Source: Firmicutes bacterium CAG:646
GTDB taxonomy: Bacteria; Bacillota; Clostridia; Lachnospirales; Lachnospiraceae
DNA: 19,572 bases
Assembly: GCA_000432335.1 (NCBI GenBank)
Contig: HF995379.1
Coordinates: forward strand, 62,402 to 81,973
Direction of reading: 5' to 3'
Shown: positions 1 to 7,426 of the stretch, piece by piece
Position numbering within the stretch: the first letter of the stretch is position 1
Layout: every line of letters begins with the position of its first letter
Translations under genes and position numbers: made by a program
The notes under the pieces: generated by a model
What the model saw: the letters and a program-made list of their open reading frames with translations, nothing else
Told to the model about the DNA's origin: nothing
Databases searched by the model: none

Positions 1-2
1 AA

Positions 3-2108
3 AAAAAGAAGAAGAGAAAAAAATCAGAGTACAGCGGAAAAAGAATTCAGAATTTTTCGGAGCTTTCCGTAGGAGATTTTGTAGTTCATGAAAATCATGG
101 TCTCGGCGTTTATCGGGGAATTGAGAAGATGGACGTGGACGGTGTGACGAAGGATTATATTAAGATTGAATATGAGGGAAAGAGCAATCTGTATATTCTT
201 GCTACCCAGTTGGAGCTTCTTCAGAAGTATGCGGGAGCCGATGCAAAGCCTCCAAAATTAAATAAATTAGGCGGGCAGGAATGGAAAAAGACGAAGACCC
301 GGGTGCGGGGCGCTGTAAAAAATATAGCAAAAGATCTGGTGGAACTTTATGCTGCCCGGGAAAAGGAAAATGGTTTTCAATACGGTCCGGATACCGTCTG
401 GCAGAAGGAATTTGAGGAAATGTTTCCCTTTGAGGAGACGGAGGATCAGCTGCAGGCTATCGAAGCGGCGAAAAAGGATATGGAGAGCGGAAAGATCATG
501 GATCGCCTGGTGTGCGGAGATGTGGGATACGGAAAGACGGAGATTGCCATCCGTATTGCTTTCAAAGCCGTTCAGGAGGAAAAACAGGTGGTGTATCTGG
601 TTCCCACCACGATTCTGGCGCAGCAGCATTACAATACCTTTGTTCAGAGAATGAAGAATTTCCCGGTGCGGGTGGATCTTTTGTGCCGTTTTCGGACGCC
701 GGCGCAGCAGAAGAAAACGCTGGAGGATCTGAAAAAAGGTCTGGTGGATATCGTGATCGGAACGCATCGGGTTTTGTCAAAGGATGTAAAGTATAAGGAT
801 CTGGGGATGCTGATTATTGATGAGGAGCAACGTTTTGGAGTGACTCACAAGGAAAAAATCAAGCAGATGAAGAAAAATATTGATGTGCTCACTCTGACGG
901 CCACCCCGATTCCCAGAACCCTTCATATGAGCCTGATCGGAATCCGGGATATGAGCGTGCTGGAAGAGTCGCCGCAGGATCGAATGCCTATTCAGACGTA
1001 TGTAATGGAATATAATGACGAGTTAGTGCGGGAGGCTATCAGCCGGGAAATGGCCCGGGGAGGTCAGGTGTACTATGTGTATAACCGGGTAAATAATATT
1101 GACGATATTACTAATCAGATCGCAAAATTAGTTCCCGAGGCGAATGTAGCCTTTGCTCATGGACAGATGAGCGAGCGGCAGTTGGAGAAGATCATGTATG
1201 GATTTATCAATGGAGATATTGACGTGCTGGTTTCTACTACGATCATTGAGACGGGGCTGGACATTTCCAATGTAAATACCATGATTATCCATGATGCGGA
1301 TCAGTTGGGGCTTTCTCAGCTTTATCAGCTGCGGGGGCGTGTGGGAAGGTCTAATCGAACCGCCTATGCGTTTCTGATGTATCGGAGAAATAAGATGCTG
1401 AAAGAAATTGCGGAGAAACGTCTCCATGCTATCCGGGAATTTACAGAACTGGGAAGCGGAATCAAGATTGCTATGAGGGATCTGGAACTTCGAGGAGCAG
1501 GAAATCTTCTGGGAGCGGAGCAGCATGGGCATATGGAGGCAGTGGGGTACGATCTTTACTGCAAAATGCTCAATGAGGCGGTGCGAGAGGCGAAAGGCAT
1601 CGAGGTGGAGGAAGAATTTGAAACTACCATCGATGTAAATGTGGATGCCTATATTCCGGAAAAATATATCCCCAACGAATATCTGAAACTGGATATTTAT
1701 AAGAGAATTGCGGGTATTGAAAATAAAGAAGAATATGAGGACATGATGGAAGAACTGCTGGATCGCTTTGGCGAACCGCCGAAAACGGTGCAGAATCTGT
1801 TGGCTATCGCAAACCTGAAAGCTATGGCTCATCATATTTACCTGAAAGAAGTGAAACAGTTGGGAGAAGAATTGCGCCTTACCATGTACGAAAAAGCGAA
1901 GGTGGAACCGGCAAGAGTGCCGGAAATACTGGCGAAATATCCGGATGAACTGCAGTTTAAGGTGGAAGCCAATCCTTACTTCCTTTATCGCCCAAGAAAA
2001 CGCAGGGCAAAGGAGAGCATTTCTATGATGGAAAAGGCAACGGAGCTTTTGGAAAATATGCAGTGTCTGGCAGAAAAACCAGAGGCTGAAAGTGTGAAAA
2101 AAGATTGA
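3..2108 (+). CDS. mfd: Transcription-repair coupling factor Mfd, C-terminal part (5' end outside window)
   Basis: Mfd is a DNA translocase that removes RNA polymerase stalled at lesions and recruits UvrA. The frame is open from base 3, so the ATG at 129 is internal: the 42 codons before it read through into the RNAP-interacting CarD-like domain (VGDFVVHENHGLG, then YRGIEK). About 701 residues are visible of a family length near 1,100-1,180. In order they show the RNAP-interacting domain (about 15-95), helicase motif I GDVGYGKTE (about 172-180), motif II DEEQ (about 273-276), motif III TATPIPRTLHM, motif VI QLRGRVGRSNRTAY, and the C-terminal TRCF domain over the last ~150 residues. The missing part would hold the UvrB-like domains. 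The stop is TGA at 2106-2108. Identification is very secure. Confidence 0.97.
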   Translation, partial: KKKKRKKSEYSGKRIQNFSELSVGDFVVHENHGLGVYRGIEKMDVDGVTKDYIKIEYEGKSNLYILATQLELLQKYAGADAKPPKLNKLGGQEWKKTKTRVRGAVKNIAKDLVELYAAREKENGFQYGPDTVWQKEFEEMFPFEETEDQLQAIEAAKKDMESGKIMDRLVCGDVGYGKTEIAIRIAFKAVQEEKQVVYLVPTTILAQQHYNTFVQRMKNFPVRVDLLCRFRTPAQQKKTLEDLKKGLVDIVIGTHRVLSKDVKYKDLGMLIIDEEQRFGVTHKEKIKQMKKNIDVLTLTATPIPRTLHMSLIGIRDMSVLEESPQDRMPIQTYVMEYNDELVREAISREMARGGQVYYVYNRVNNIDDITNQIAKLVPEANVAFAHGQMSERQLEKIMYGFINGDIDVLVSTTIIETGLDISNVNTMIIHDADQLGLSQLYQLRGRVGRSNRTAYAFLMYRRNKMLKEIAEKRLHAIREFTELGSGIKIAMRDLELRGAGNLLGAEQHGHMEAVGYDLYCKMLNEAVREAKGIEVEEEFETTIDVNVDAYIPEKYIPNEYLKLDIYKRIAGIENKEEYEDMMEELLDRFGEPPKTVQNLLAIANLKAMAHHIYLKEVKQLGEELRLTMYEKAKVEPARVPEILAKYPDELQFKVEANPYFLYRPRKRRAKESISMMEKATELLENMQCLAEKPEAESVKKD

Positions 2109-2123
2109 AATCAGGGAAAAAGG

Positions 2124-2152
2124 TTGCCCGGTTTTGGAAAATAGAATATAAT
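2124..2152 (+). promoter_or_regulatory. Sigma-A-type promoter upstream of the foldase lipoprotein
   Basis: TTGCCC (2124-2129) and a perfect TATAAT (2147-2152) are separated by 17 bp. The site lies 15 bp after the mfd stop and about 97 bp before the next start codon, so the foldase and methyltransferase genes probably have their own promoter in addition to any read-through from mfd. Confidence 0.65.
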
Positions 2153-2160
2153 GACTTCAT

Positions 2161-2217
2161 GATGCCAGGGGCAAAATTGTGTGAGTGGAAGTACGGAACA
2201 ATTTGTCTGGTATCTGT
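2161..2217 (+). repeat. Structured intergenic repeat, copy 1 (5' leader of the foldase gene)
   Basis: The transcript leader can fold into a long hairpin. GATGCCAG (2161-2168) pairs with CTGGTATC (one G-U), and inside it AAATTGT pairs with ACAATTT. The segment from about 2171 to 2215 is close in sequence to 4342-4388, with one gap and roughly three quarters of positions identical. That makes it a member of a small dispersed element rather than a leader unique to this gene. A riboswitch-like role is possible but nothing supports a ligand. Confidence 0.5.
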
Positions 2218-2248
2218 TTATGGTTAAAAACGGTTTACGGAGGAGCAT

Positions 2249-3451
2249 ATGAAGAAGATGAACGGAAAAATCGCATGTGGTATTCTAGCTTCCGCAATTT
2301 TGGCAGGAAGTTTCAGCGGATGCGGAAAATTAGATGGAACACAGACAGTAGCTACAGTAGACGGTGAGAAAGTAACGTTGGGGCTGGCAAATTATATTGT
2401 CCGGGATCAGCAGGCTCAGATGGAGAGCTATTATCAGATGATGGCGCAGAGCTATGGGATGGATATGTCCACCATGCAGATCTGGGATGAAAAGACGGAA
2501 GATGGAAAGACCATTGGCGAGTCAACGAAAGATGACGCTATGCAAACGATCCATACCCTGTATGCTATGAAGTCTCACGCAGATGAGTATGATGTGACGA
2601 TCAGTGAGGAAGAAAAGAGCAAGATTGACGAAGCGGCTAAGAGCTTCATGGAGGCAAACAGCGCGGAAACACTGGAAAAATTAGCGGTGTCAGAAGGAGA
2701 TATCGTTACGTATCTGGAGCTTCTTACATATCGTCAAAAGCTGCACGATCCGATGGTAGCCGATGTGGATCAGGAAGTGAGTGAAAAAGAGGCAAATCAG
2801 TCTACCGTCAGTGTGGTAAAATTCTCTACTGCGGGAACGGAGAAAGATGATGAAGGAAATACGATAGAGCTCACCGAGGAAGAGAAAAAAGCAAAAAAAG
2901 AACAGGCGCAGCAGCTTTTGGATAAACTGAAGGCTTCTGAAAATGTGGCAGAAGCGGATATGGATGCCATGGCGCAGGAGATAGATGAGAATCTCTATGC
3001 CTATACGCCAAGCTTTACAACGGCGGGCAGCGAGAATGACACTTTAGAGCAGAGTGTAATCAATGCAGTTGCAAATTTGGAGGACGGACAGTTAGTGCAG
3101 GAGGTTGTAGAGGGAGTAGACGCTTATTATGTGGTGCGTCTGGACAAAAAGTTAGATGAGGAAGCTACAGCCAACAAGAAAGAGTCTATTATTTCTGAGA
3201 GAGAGCAGGAACAGTATGATAAGCTGGTGGAGGACTGGACAAAAGACTCCAAATTAAAAGTGGAAAAAAATGTCTGGAAGAAAGTGGAAGTGACAGACAG
3301 CGTATCTTTCCAGTATAAGCCGGCAGAGCAGTCAGAGCCGGAAGAGGGATCTGAGGATGCTGGTTCAGAGGAACAATCTTCTGAGGAAGAAACAACACCG
3401 GAGGCAGAGCCGGAAACTTCTGAGGAAGAACCGACAACAGAGGCAGAATAA
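2249..3451 (+). CDS. SurA/PrsA-like peptidylprolyl isomerase (foldase) lipoprotein
   Basis: This is probably a surface-anchored foldase that helps exported proteins fold outside the membrane. The 400-residue product starts with a lysine-rich n-region and hydrophobic stretch ending in a lipobox FSGC, so Cys25 would be lipidated. An N-terminal SurA-like helical part follows (TVDGEKVTLGLANYIVRDQ, about 36-54), then charged helices and a parvulin-like segment around 190-300 (VVKFSTAG ... YYVVRLDKK). The last ~45 residues are a low-complexity Glu/Ser/Thr/Pro tail. The catalytic parvulin motif is weak to the eye, so isomerase activity is inferred from family resemblance. GGAGG at 2239-2243 fixes the start at 2249. 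The gene is followed after 14 bp by the methyltransferase and probably cotranscribed with it. Confidence 0.8.
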   Translation: MKKMNGKIACGILASAILAGSFSGCGKLDGTQTVATVDGEKVTLGLANYIVRDQQAQMESYYQMMAQSYGMDMSTMQIWDEKTEDGKTIGESTKDDAMQTIHTLYAMKSHADEYDVTISEEEKSKIDEAAKSFMEANSAETLEKLAVSEGDIVTYLELLTYRQKLHDPMVADVDQEVSEKEANQSTVSVVKFSTAGTEKDDEGNTIELTEEEKKAKKEQAQQLLDKLKASENVAEADMDAMAQEIDENLYAYTPSFTTAGSENDTLEQSVINAVANLEDGQLVQEVVEGVDAYYVVRLDKKLDEEATANKKESIISEREQEQYDKLVEDWTKDSKLKVEKNVWKKVEVTDSVSFQYKPAEQSEPEEGSEDAGSEEQSSEEETTPEAEPETSEEEPTTEAE

Positions 3452-3465
3452 TGGAGAAACGGTAG

Positions 3466-4335
3466 ATGACGAGACAGGAATTTTTAGCAAGAGCAGCAGA
3501 TCATGTTCTGCTTCTGGATGGCGCTACAGGGTCTAATCTGAGAAAAGCAGGAATGCCAGTGGGGATTTCTTCTGAAGAGTGGGTACTGAAAAATCCGGAA
3601 GTGCTGAAAGAACTGCAGAGAGCTTATGTGGAAGCGGGGAGCGAGATTGTGTATGCCCCTACTTTTGGAGCAAACAGAATCAGTCTTATGAATTTTGGAC
3701 TGGAAAAGCAGGTAACAGAGATGAATCGGCGCCTTCTGGCAATATCTAAAGAGGCTGTGGGAGCGCGTGCGCTGGTGGCGGGAGATCTTACCACCACGGG
3801 AAAGCTTCTGGAGCCCAGAGGAGATCTCAGCTATGAGACGTTGTATCAGATTTATCAGGAACAGATCAAAGCGCTGGCTGATGCGGGGGCAGATCTTCTG
3901 GTGGCTGAGACGATGCTCAGTGTGGACGAGACGGTGGCAGCTTTGGATGCAGCGCAGTCTGTCTGTGATCTTCCGGTAATGTGTACCCTATCTTTGGAGG
4001 CGGATGGAACGGCTTTATATGGTGGAAATGCCGTGGAGGCTGTGATGACCTTACAGGAGATGGGGGCGGCAGCCGTGGGGCTTAACTGTTCTGTAGGACC
4101 AGATCAGCTGGAAGCCGTGGTGGCAAATATGAAAAAAGTGGCGCAGGTTCCCATTATCGCCAAGCCCAATGCAGGCATGCCGGTGATCAATGAAAAAGGC
4201 GAAGCGTCTTATAGCATGAATGCGCAGGATTTTGCCCGGTATACCAGAAAATTAGTGGAAGCGGGAGCTGGCATTGTGGGGGGATGCTGCGGCACCACCC
4301 CAGAGTACATCAGAGAACTTGCCAGAGTATTATAA
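3466..4335 (+). CDS. Homocysteine S-methyltransferase family protein
   Basis: This zinc-dependent methyltransferase transfers a methyl group to homocysteine to give methionine. It corresponds to the stand-alone N-terminal module of MetH or the MmuM/YitJ group, and the methyl donor cannot be read from sequence. The 289 residues form a TIM barrel with the usual entry motif LLLDGATGSNL (15-25) and PTFGANR (65-71). The three zinc ligands of the family are present: Cys208 in GLNCSVGP and Cys274-Cys275 in GGCCGTTPEYI. No cobalamin-binding or activation domain is fused to it. A short purine-rich segment GGAGAA (3453-3458) may serve as ribosome binding site. It is the second gene of a likely operon with the foldase lipoprotein. 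The URO-D-type remnant about 400 bp downstream belongs to a family often linked to corrinoid methyl transfer, which hints that more methyltransferase genes once stood here. Confidence 0.88.
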   Translation: MTRQEFLARAADHVLLLDGATGSNLRKAGMPVGISSEEWVLKNPEVLKELQRAYVEAGSEIVYAPTFGANRISLMNFGLEKQVTEMNRRLLAISKEAVGARALVAGDLTTTGKLLEPRGDLSYETLYQIYQEQIKALADAGADLLVAETMLSVDETVAALDAAQSVCDLPVMCTLSLEADGTALYGGNAVEAVMTLQEMGAAAVGLNCSVGPDQLEAVVANMKKVAQVPIIAKPNAGMPVINEKGEASYSMNAQDFARYTRKLVEAGAGIVGGCCGTTPEYIRELARVL

Positions 4336-4336
4336 A

Positions 4337-4404
4337 ATGATGCAGAATTGTGGGAGTGCGTAGCACGAAACAATTCGTCAGGCATCTTTTGACTCCAACA
4401 TCAT
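4337..4404 (+). repeat. Structured intergenic repeat, copy 2
   Basis: The segment is bounded by ATGATG (4337-4342) and CATCAT (4399-4404). Inside, GATGC pairs with GCATC, GAATTGT (4345-4351) pairs with ACAATTC (4370-4376), and GTGC (4356-4359) pairs with GCAC (4363-4366), giving a nested hairpin. It matches the leader element at 2161-2217 in sequence and fold. It sits between the convergent methyltransferase gene and the AraC remnant and may act as a transcription end, although no clear T-run follows on either strand. Confidence 0.5.
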
Positions 4405-4769
4405 AAAATGTGGCGGGAATATTTTTTCTGATATTCCGAAGGACTGATTCCAAAATAGCGGGTAAAATACCGGGTATAGTGGGAATGATCATAAAATCCT
4501 AAAGAGAGAGCTGTTTCAGTGATGGAGGAATTTTCCTCCAGAAGCTGGCAGCTCTTTTCTAATTTTGTTTCCAGAATAAGCTGAGAAAAGGTAGTATGGA
4601 AAGCGGATTTTACCAGTCGGTTCAGATATTGGGGATTCAGATGCAAAGTTTGAGAGATTTTCTGAATAATCTGAGAGACCGGAGTGTGGATATTTTCACA
4701 GATCATCTGCAGAATGCGAAGCTCCCGGGAGGAGTCGATTTCTTTGTCAGAGATTTCCAGATGTGAAAT
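4401..4769 (-). pseudogene. AraC-family regulator, C-terminal DNA-binding fragment (5' part missing)
   Basis: The minus-strand frame is open from 4769 to the stop at 4401-4403 and encodes about 122 residues. These cover only the double helix-turn-helix of an AraC/XylS regulator: first helix pair around SQTLHLNPQYLNRLVKSAF, then the signature LSLGFYDHSHYTRYFTRYFGISPSEYQKKY at the end. The sensor or dimerisation half is absent. No start with a ribosome binding site is visible; the ATG at 4704-4706 lies inside the fold. Immediately upstream, the sequence becomes the C-terminus of a URO-D-type gene on the other strand, so the gene was cut by a rearrangement. It is very probably inactive. Confidence 0.8.
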
Positions 4770-4974
4770 TTATCGGAGCATTCAATAAATTGGCGCTTTT
4801 GGAAGGATCGGAAGGGATAGACAGAGAATTTCAACGGTTGATGCCAGTGATCCGTCAGGGTGGCTATATACCGGGGCTGGATCATCAGGCAGCGCCGGAT
4901 ACACGGTTGGAAACTATAGATATTATATCAGAAAATTGAAAGAGGCAATGAAAGAAGCAGGAGCAGACCGGTAG
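4745..4974 (+). pseudogene. URO-D family (uroporphyrinogen decarboxylase-like / corrinoid methyltransferase-type) C-terminal remnant
   Basis: On the plus strand the bases from about 4745 read QRFPDVKFIGAFNKLALL, then IDREFQRLMPVIRQGGYIPG and LDHQAAPDTRLE. After a one-base loss in the AAA at 4911-4913 the reading continues in the next frame as NYRYYIRKLKEAMKEAGADR and a TAG at 4972-4974. The GGYIPG...DH...P...ENYRYY pattern is the conserved end of URO-D-fold proteins, many of which are corrinoid methyltransferases in this bacterial family. Only the last ~75 residues survive and the frame is broken, so it is a pseudogene. It retains its own terminator overlapping the stop codon. The frames involved are short, so it is easily missed in an ORF search. 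Confidence 0.8.
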
Positions 4975-4990
4975 GGCTCCTGCTTTTTTT
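4957..4990 (+). terminator. Rho-independent terminator of the URO-D remnant
   Basis: GCAGGAGC (4957-4964) pairs perfectly with GCTCCTGC (4976-4983) and is followed by seven Ts (4984-4990). The left arm lies in the last codons of the URO-D remnant. It also separates this scar from the AraC/YesN-like gene that ends at 5000 on the other strand. Confidence 0.9.
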
Positions 4991-4999
4991 ATGCAAAAG

Positions 5000-7208
5000 T
5001 CACAATTTTCTATCGCTGCGAAACTGTGAGGGTGAAACTCCGATCGCCTGTTTGAATTTTCGGCGGAAGCTGGAAGCGTTCAGATATCCTACAGAAAGGC
5101 TGACGACATCTATCGGGAGGTCTGTAGTGAGCAGAAGTTCTTTTGCTTTTTCCAGTCGGAGGTTCCAGAGAAAATCGGAAAAATTCTGGTTCAGTTCTTT
5201 TTTGAATAAGTAACTCATATAAGAAACACTTACATGAAATTCATCTGCAAGTGCAGTGATGGAAAAGTCAGGGGAGGTATAATTAGTTTCCACAGTTTCT
5301 CGGATCTGATTGCCGGGGATTGCCGCATTTTCAATTTCCTGTTCCAGCAGGATTACCAGTTTTTCGGTGTTTTCATGGATTTCAGTTCGCTTTTCCTTAT
5401 AGGAACAGCTTCGGCAGTAAAATAAGGTTTCAAAATACAGATTTTGATAAGATTTAAAGTTTATATTGCTTTGGTTTAAGGCATTTCCCAGCAGGGTAAG
5501 GATGTCGATCAATATACATCGCAGATAAAAATCGGGAAGAGAGCCTTCCTGTTCTGCGGAATGATCTATCTGCTGGAGCAGACGTTTCAGGTTCGCTCTG
5601 ATTTTTTCAAAGTCAGTATCTTCCAATCCCTGTTCCAATTCGTCTAACTGCTCATAAGGGTAGGATAAATCTGGAGAATGTACTTTTTTGCGATTCAAAT
5701 CAGAATAAGAGATTACAGGCGTGCCATTCTGATGTTTTCCGGCAAAGACAGCATTCTCATACAGGGATGGAATATCCAAAGGAGACGAGGAGCTGTTGCT
5801 GAAGGATGCCTGATATCCGCGGGTTTGATTCAATGTTTCCAACAAATCCATCAGAGCTGTTGCTGTATCCTGTTTGTCCCCTTTCATATTTAAAAGAAAA
5901 ATCGCCTGATTTTCTTGCTGATGTAGTACGACACATGTGCTATTTTTTGGTAAAAGATTCTTGAGATCACGCAGCGCTTTTGCAAGAGGAAAAGTTTCCT
6001 GAGTAGATTGCAGGCATACGGCGAAAATCCGGTTTCCTGAATCCGTACTAAAAAATGCCTCCAGATCAGGAGTGTTTTCTGAAAGGGGCGGCTGATTACC
6101 CGACACAAGAGCATCCAGAACCGAACGCTGCATGGATAGGCGATATTTCTCGATTTTTAGTTGAAGCTGTTGATTTTCTGTCCGGGTGGAAGCGAAACTT
6201 TCTTCCAAAAGCCGCAGATAATTTTCCTTGGAATCCGGATGACGGATCACTTTATGTACCAATCGATGCAGAGGCAGGTACGTACTGCGCAGACTGAGAA
6301 ATATCAGAAGAAAGCCAACTCCTGCAAGTAGCAGACAGAGCAGATAGGTACTGCGAAAAGTATCGTGTACCTGTTCCTTTAGATAACTGTTGGAAATAAG
6401 AGCAGCCAGAGAATATTCTCCGTACACATGGTTAGTTATGGCGAGGATGGTATCATCATCAACAACCTGAATACCGGGTGTCAGATTTTTTGAGGGGGGG
6501 GGTAAACGCATGTTCGAGTGTTTGGGCGTTTTTCTCGAGAGTGATTTTACCGTTCCCGTCAAGCAGGGCGATGGAAGTAATGCCATTTGTTACGGTATCT
6601 TTCAGCATCTGTTGAATTTCTGTTGTGTTTAAAATATAAAAAATAAAGTATCGGTCATTTGTCTCGGAATCGGGGCAATAGACCATAGATTGAAAAGAAT
6701 CGTTTGATAGAAAAATCGGCTGTTCTGTCGTCAGATCATAATCTTCCGGACGAAAATGAAGGGAAGCATCCGTATCATAAATTTTAAAAATTCCATCCTG
6801 ATATTCCACATATTTGTCGGAGGAGAGCAGATTTCCGCTTTTTTTATCCAGATAGACAATAGAATCCAGAAAAGAGTTTGCAACGGTATATTCTTTTAAC
6901 TTCTTTTCTGCCTGATATTGCTTCCAGTTGTCGTTGGAAAAACGAAATTCGATCAGATCAATATTATTAATGAGAGAATTATGGATCTGGTTAATAGACG
7001 CAATTTCATTACGGAATTGCTGACCTGTATTTTCCAGTCTTTTCTGGGTTTGCCCGATGAGATCATCAAAATAAATTTCCGTAATTTGTCGCTGCACAAG
7101 GAGAAAAAAGCCTGCAAGTAAAAGGCAGACGATCAGAAAATAGGAAAGAAAATACCGCATCAGGGTAGAATGTTTTTTTGTTGAAGAGAATTTTTTTAAA
7201 TGGCTCAT
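5000..7208 (-). pseudogene. Membrane-anchored AraC/YesN-like sugar-locus regulator, frameshifted at a C9 tract
   Basis: Two overlapping minus-strand frames (7208-6459 and 6586-5000) together make one regulator of about 735 residues, a normal length for this family. The N-terminal frame has TM1 (about 19-38) and an extracellular sensor region. The second frame supplies TM2 (about 287-306 of the joined protein), a cytoplasmic linker, and a C-terminal AraC double HTH (about 640-735; SITALADEFHVSVSYMSYLF ... VSLSVGYLNASSFRRKFK). The frames meet at nine consecutive Cs (plus-strand G9 at 6494-6502): ...EHAFTPP joins SKNLTPGIQ if the run were eight. Start ATG at 7208 is preceded by a GAGGA-like site. 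Such proteins normally stand divergent from and control LplABC-type importers, as here. It may be phase-variable, freshly inactivated, or a sequencing or assembly error. Confidence 0.85.
6494..6502. repeat. Homopolymer G9 (C9 on the coding strand) at the frameshift point
   Basis: Nine Gs in a row on the plus strand fall exactly where the regulator changes frame, at residues 237-238. Eight would restore the frame. Long G/C runs of this size are uncommon in this AT-leaning sequence and prone to slipped-strand change. Confidence 0.9.
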
Positions 7209-7317
7209 AAGATCCTCGCAATATAAAAATCAGATAATAACTACTTTTACAGCATACCGCATTTAGGAAAAATAGACAAGAGCAAGGGACATTTTTTTGA
7301 AAAAAGCATAAAAATAA

Positions 7318-7355
7318 TGTGCGTATTGTGAAAAACTCATAGAAAATTTGTGCGT
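7318..7355 (+). promoter_or_regulatory. Candidate AraC-type operator: direct repeat TGTGCGT x2
   Basis: TGTGCGT occurs at 7318-7324 and again at 7349-7355, start-to-start 31 bp (about three helical turns). The second copy touches the -35 hexamer of the ABC operon promoter. AraC-family proteins typically bind direct half-sites just upstream of or overlapping the -35. The divergent regulator gene makes it the natural candidate binder. This is inference from position and repetition only. Confidence 0.4.
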
Positions 7356-7384
7356 TGTCATGTGTGGTTTGACGATTGTATGAT
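7355..7384 (+). promoter_or_regulatory. Candidate promoter of the sugar ABC operon
   Basis: TTGTCA (7355-7360) and TATGAT (7379-7384) are 18 bp apart, 43 bp ahead of the solute-binding protein start. The slightly long spacer and the adjacent direct repeats fit an activator-dependent promoter. Confidence 0.5.
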
Positions 7385-7426
7385 ACAGCTATCAGAAAAA
7401 ACCTTAAAAGCGAAGGAGGTAGCAGT

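Noticed and set aside
267..767. 166-codon open frame opposite mfd
   Set aside because: It is the antisense shadow of the helicase core, with no ribosome binding site and no recognisable domain; the plus-strand Mfd motifs explain this stretch fully.
1128..1835. 235-codon open frame opposite mfd
   Set aside because: Antisense to conserved Mfd motifs V-VI and the TRCF domain; composition reflects the complementary codons only.
4401..4706. A complete small AraC-type regulator of 101 residues
   Set aside because: The frame continues upstream of the ATG with matching family sequence, there is no ribosome binding site, and the sensor half is missing; it is better explained as a truncated gene.
6459..6586. 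Programmed translational frameshift or two separate genes in the YesN-like regulator
   Set aside because: The overlap has no ribosome binding site for the second frame and no slippery-site-plus-structure of the known kind; a homopolymer length change explains it more simply.
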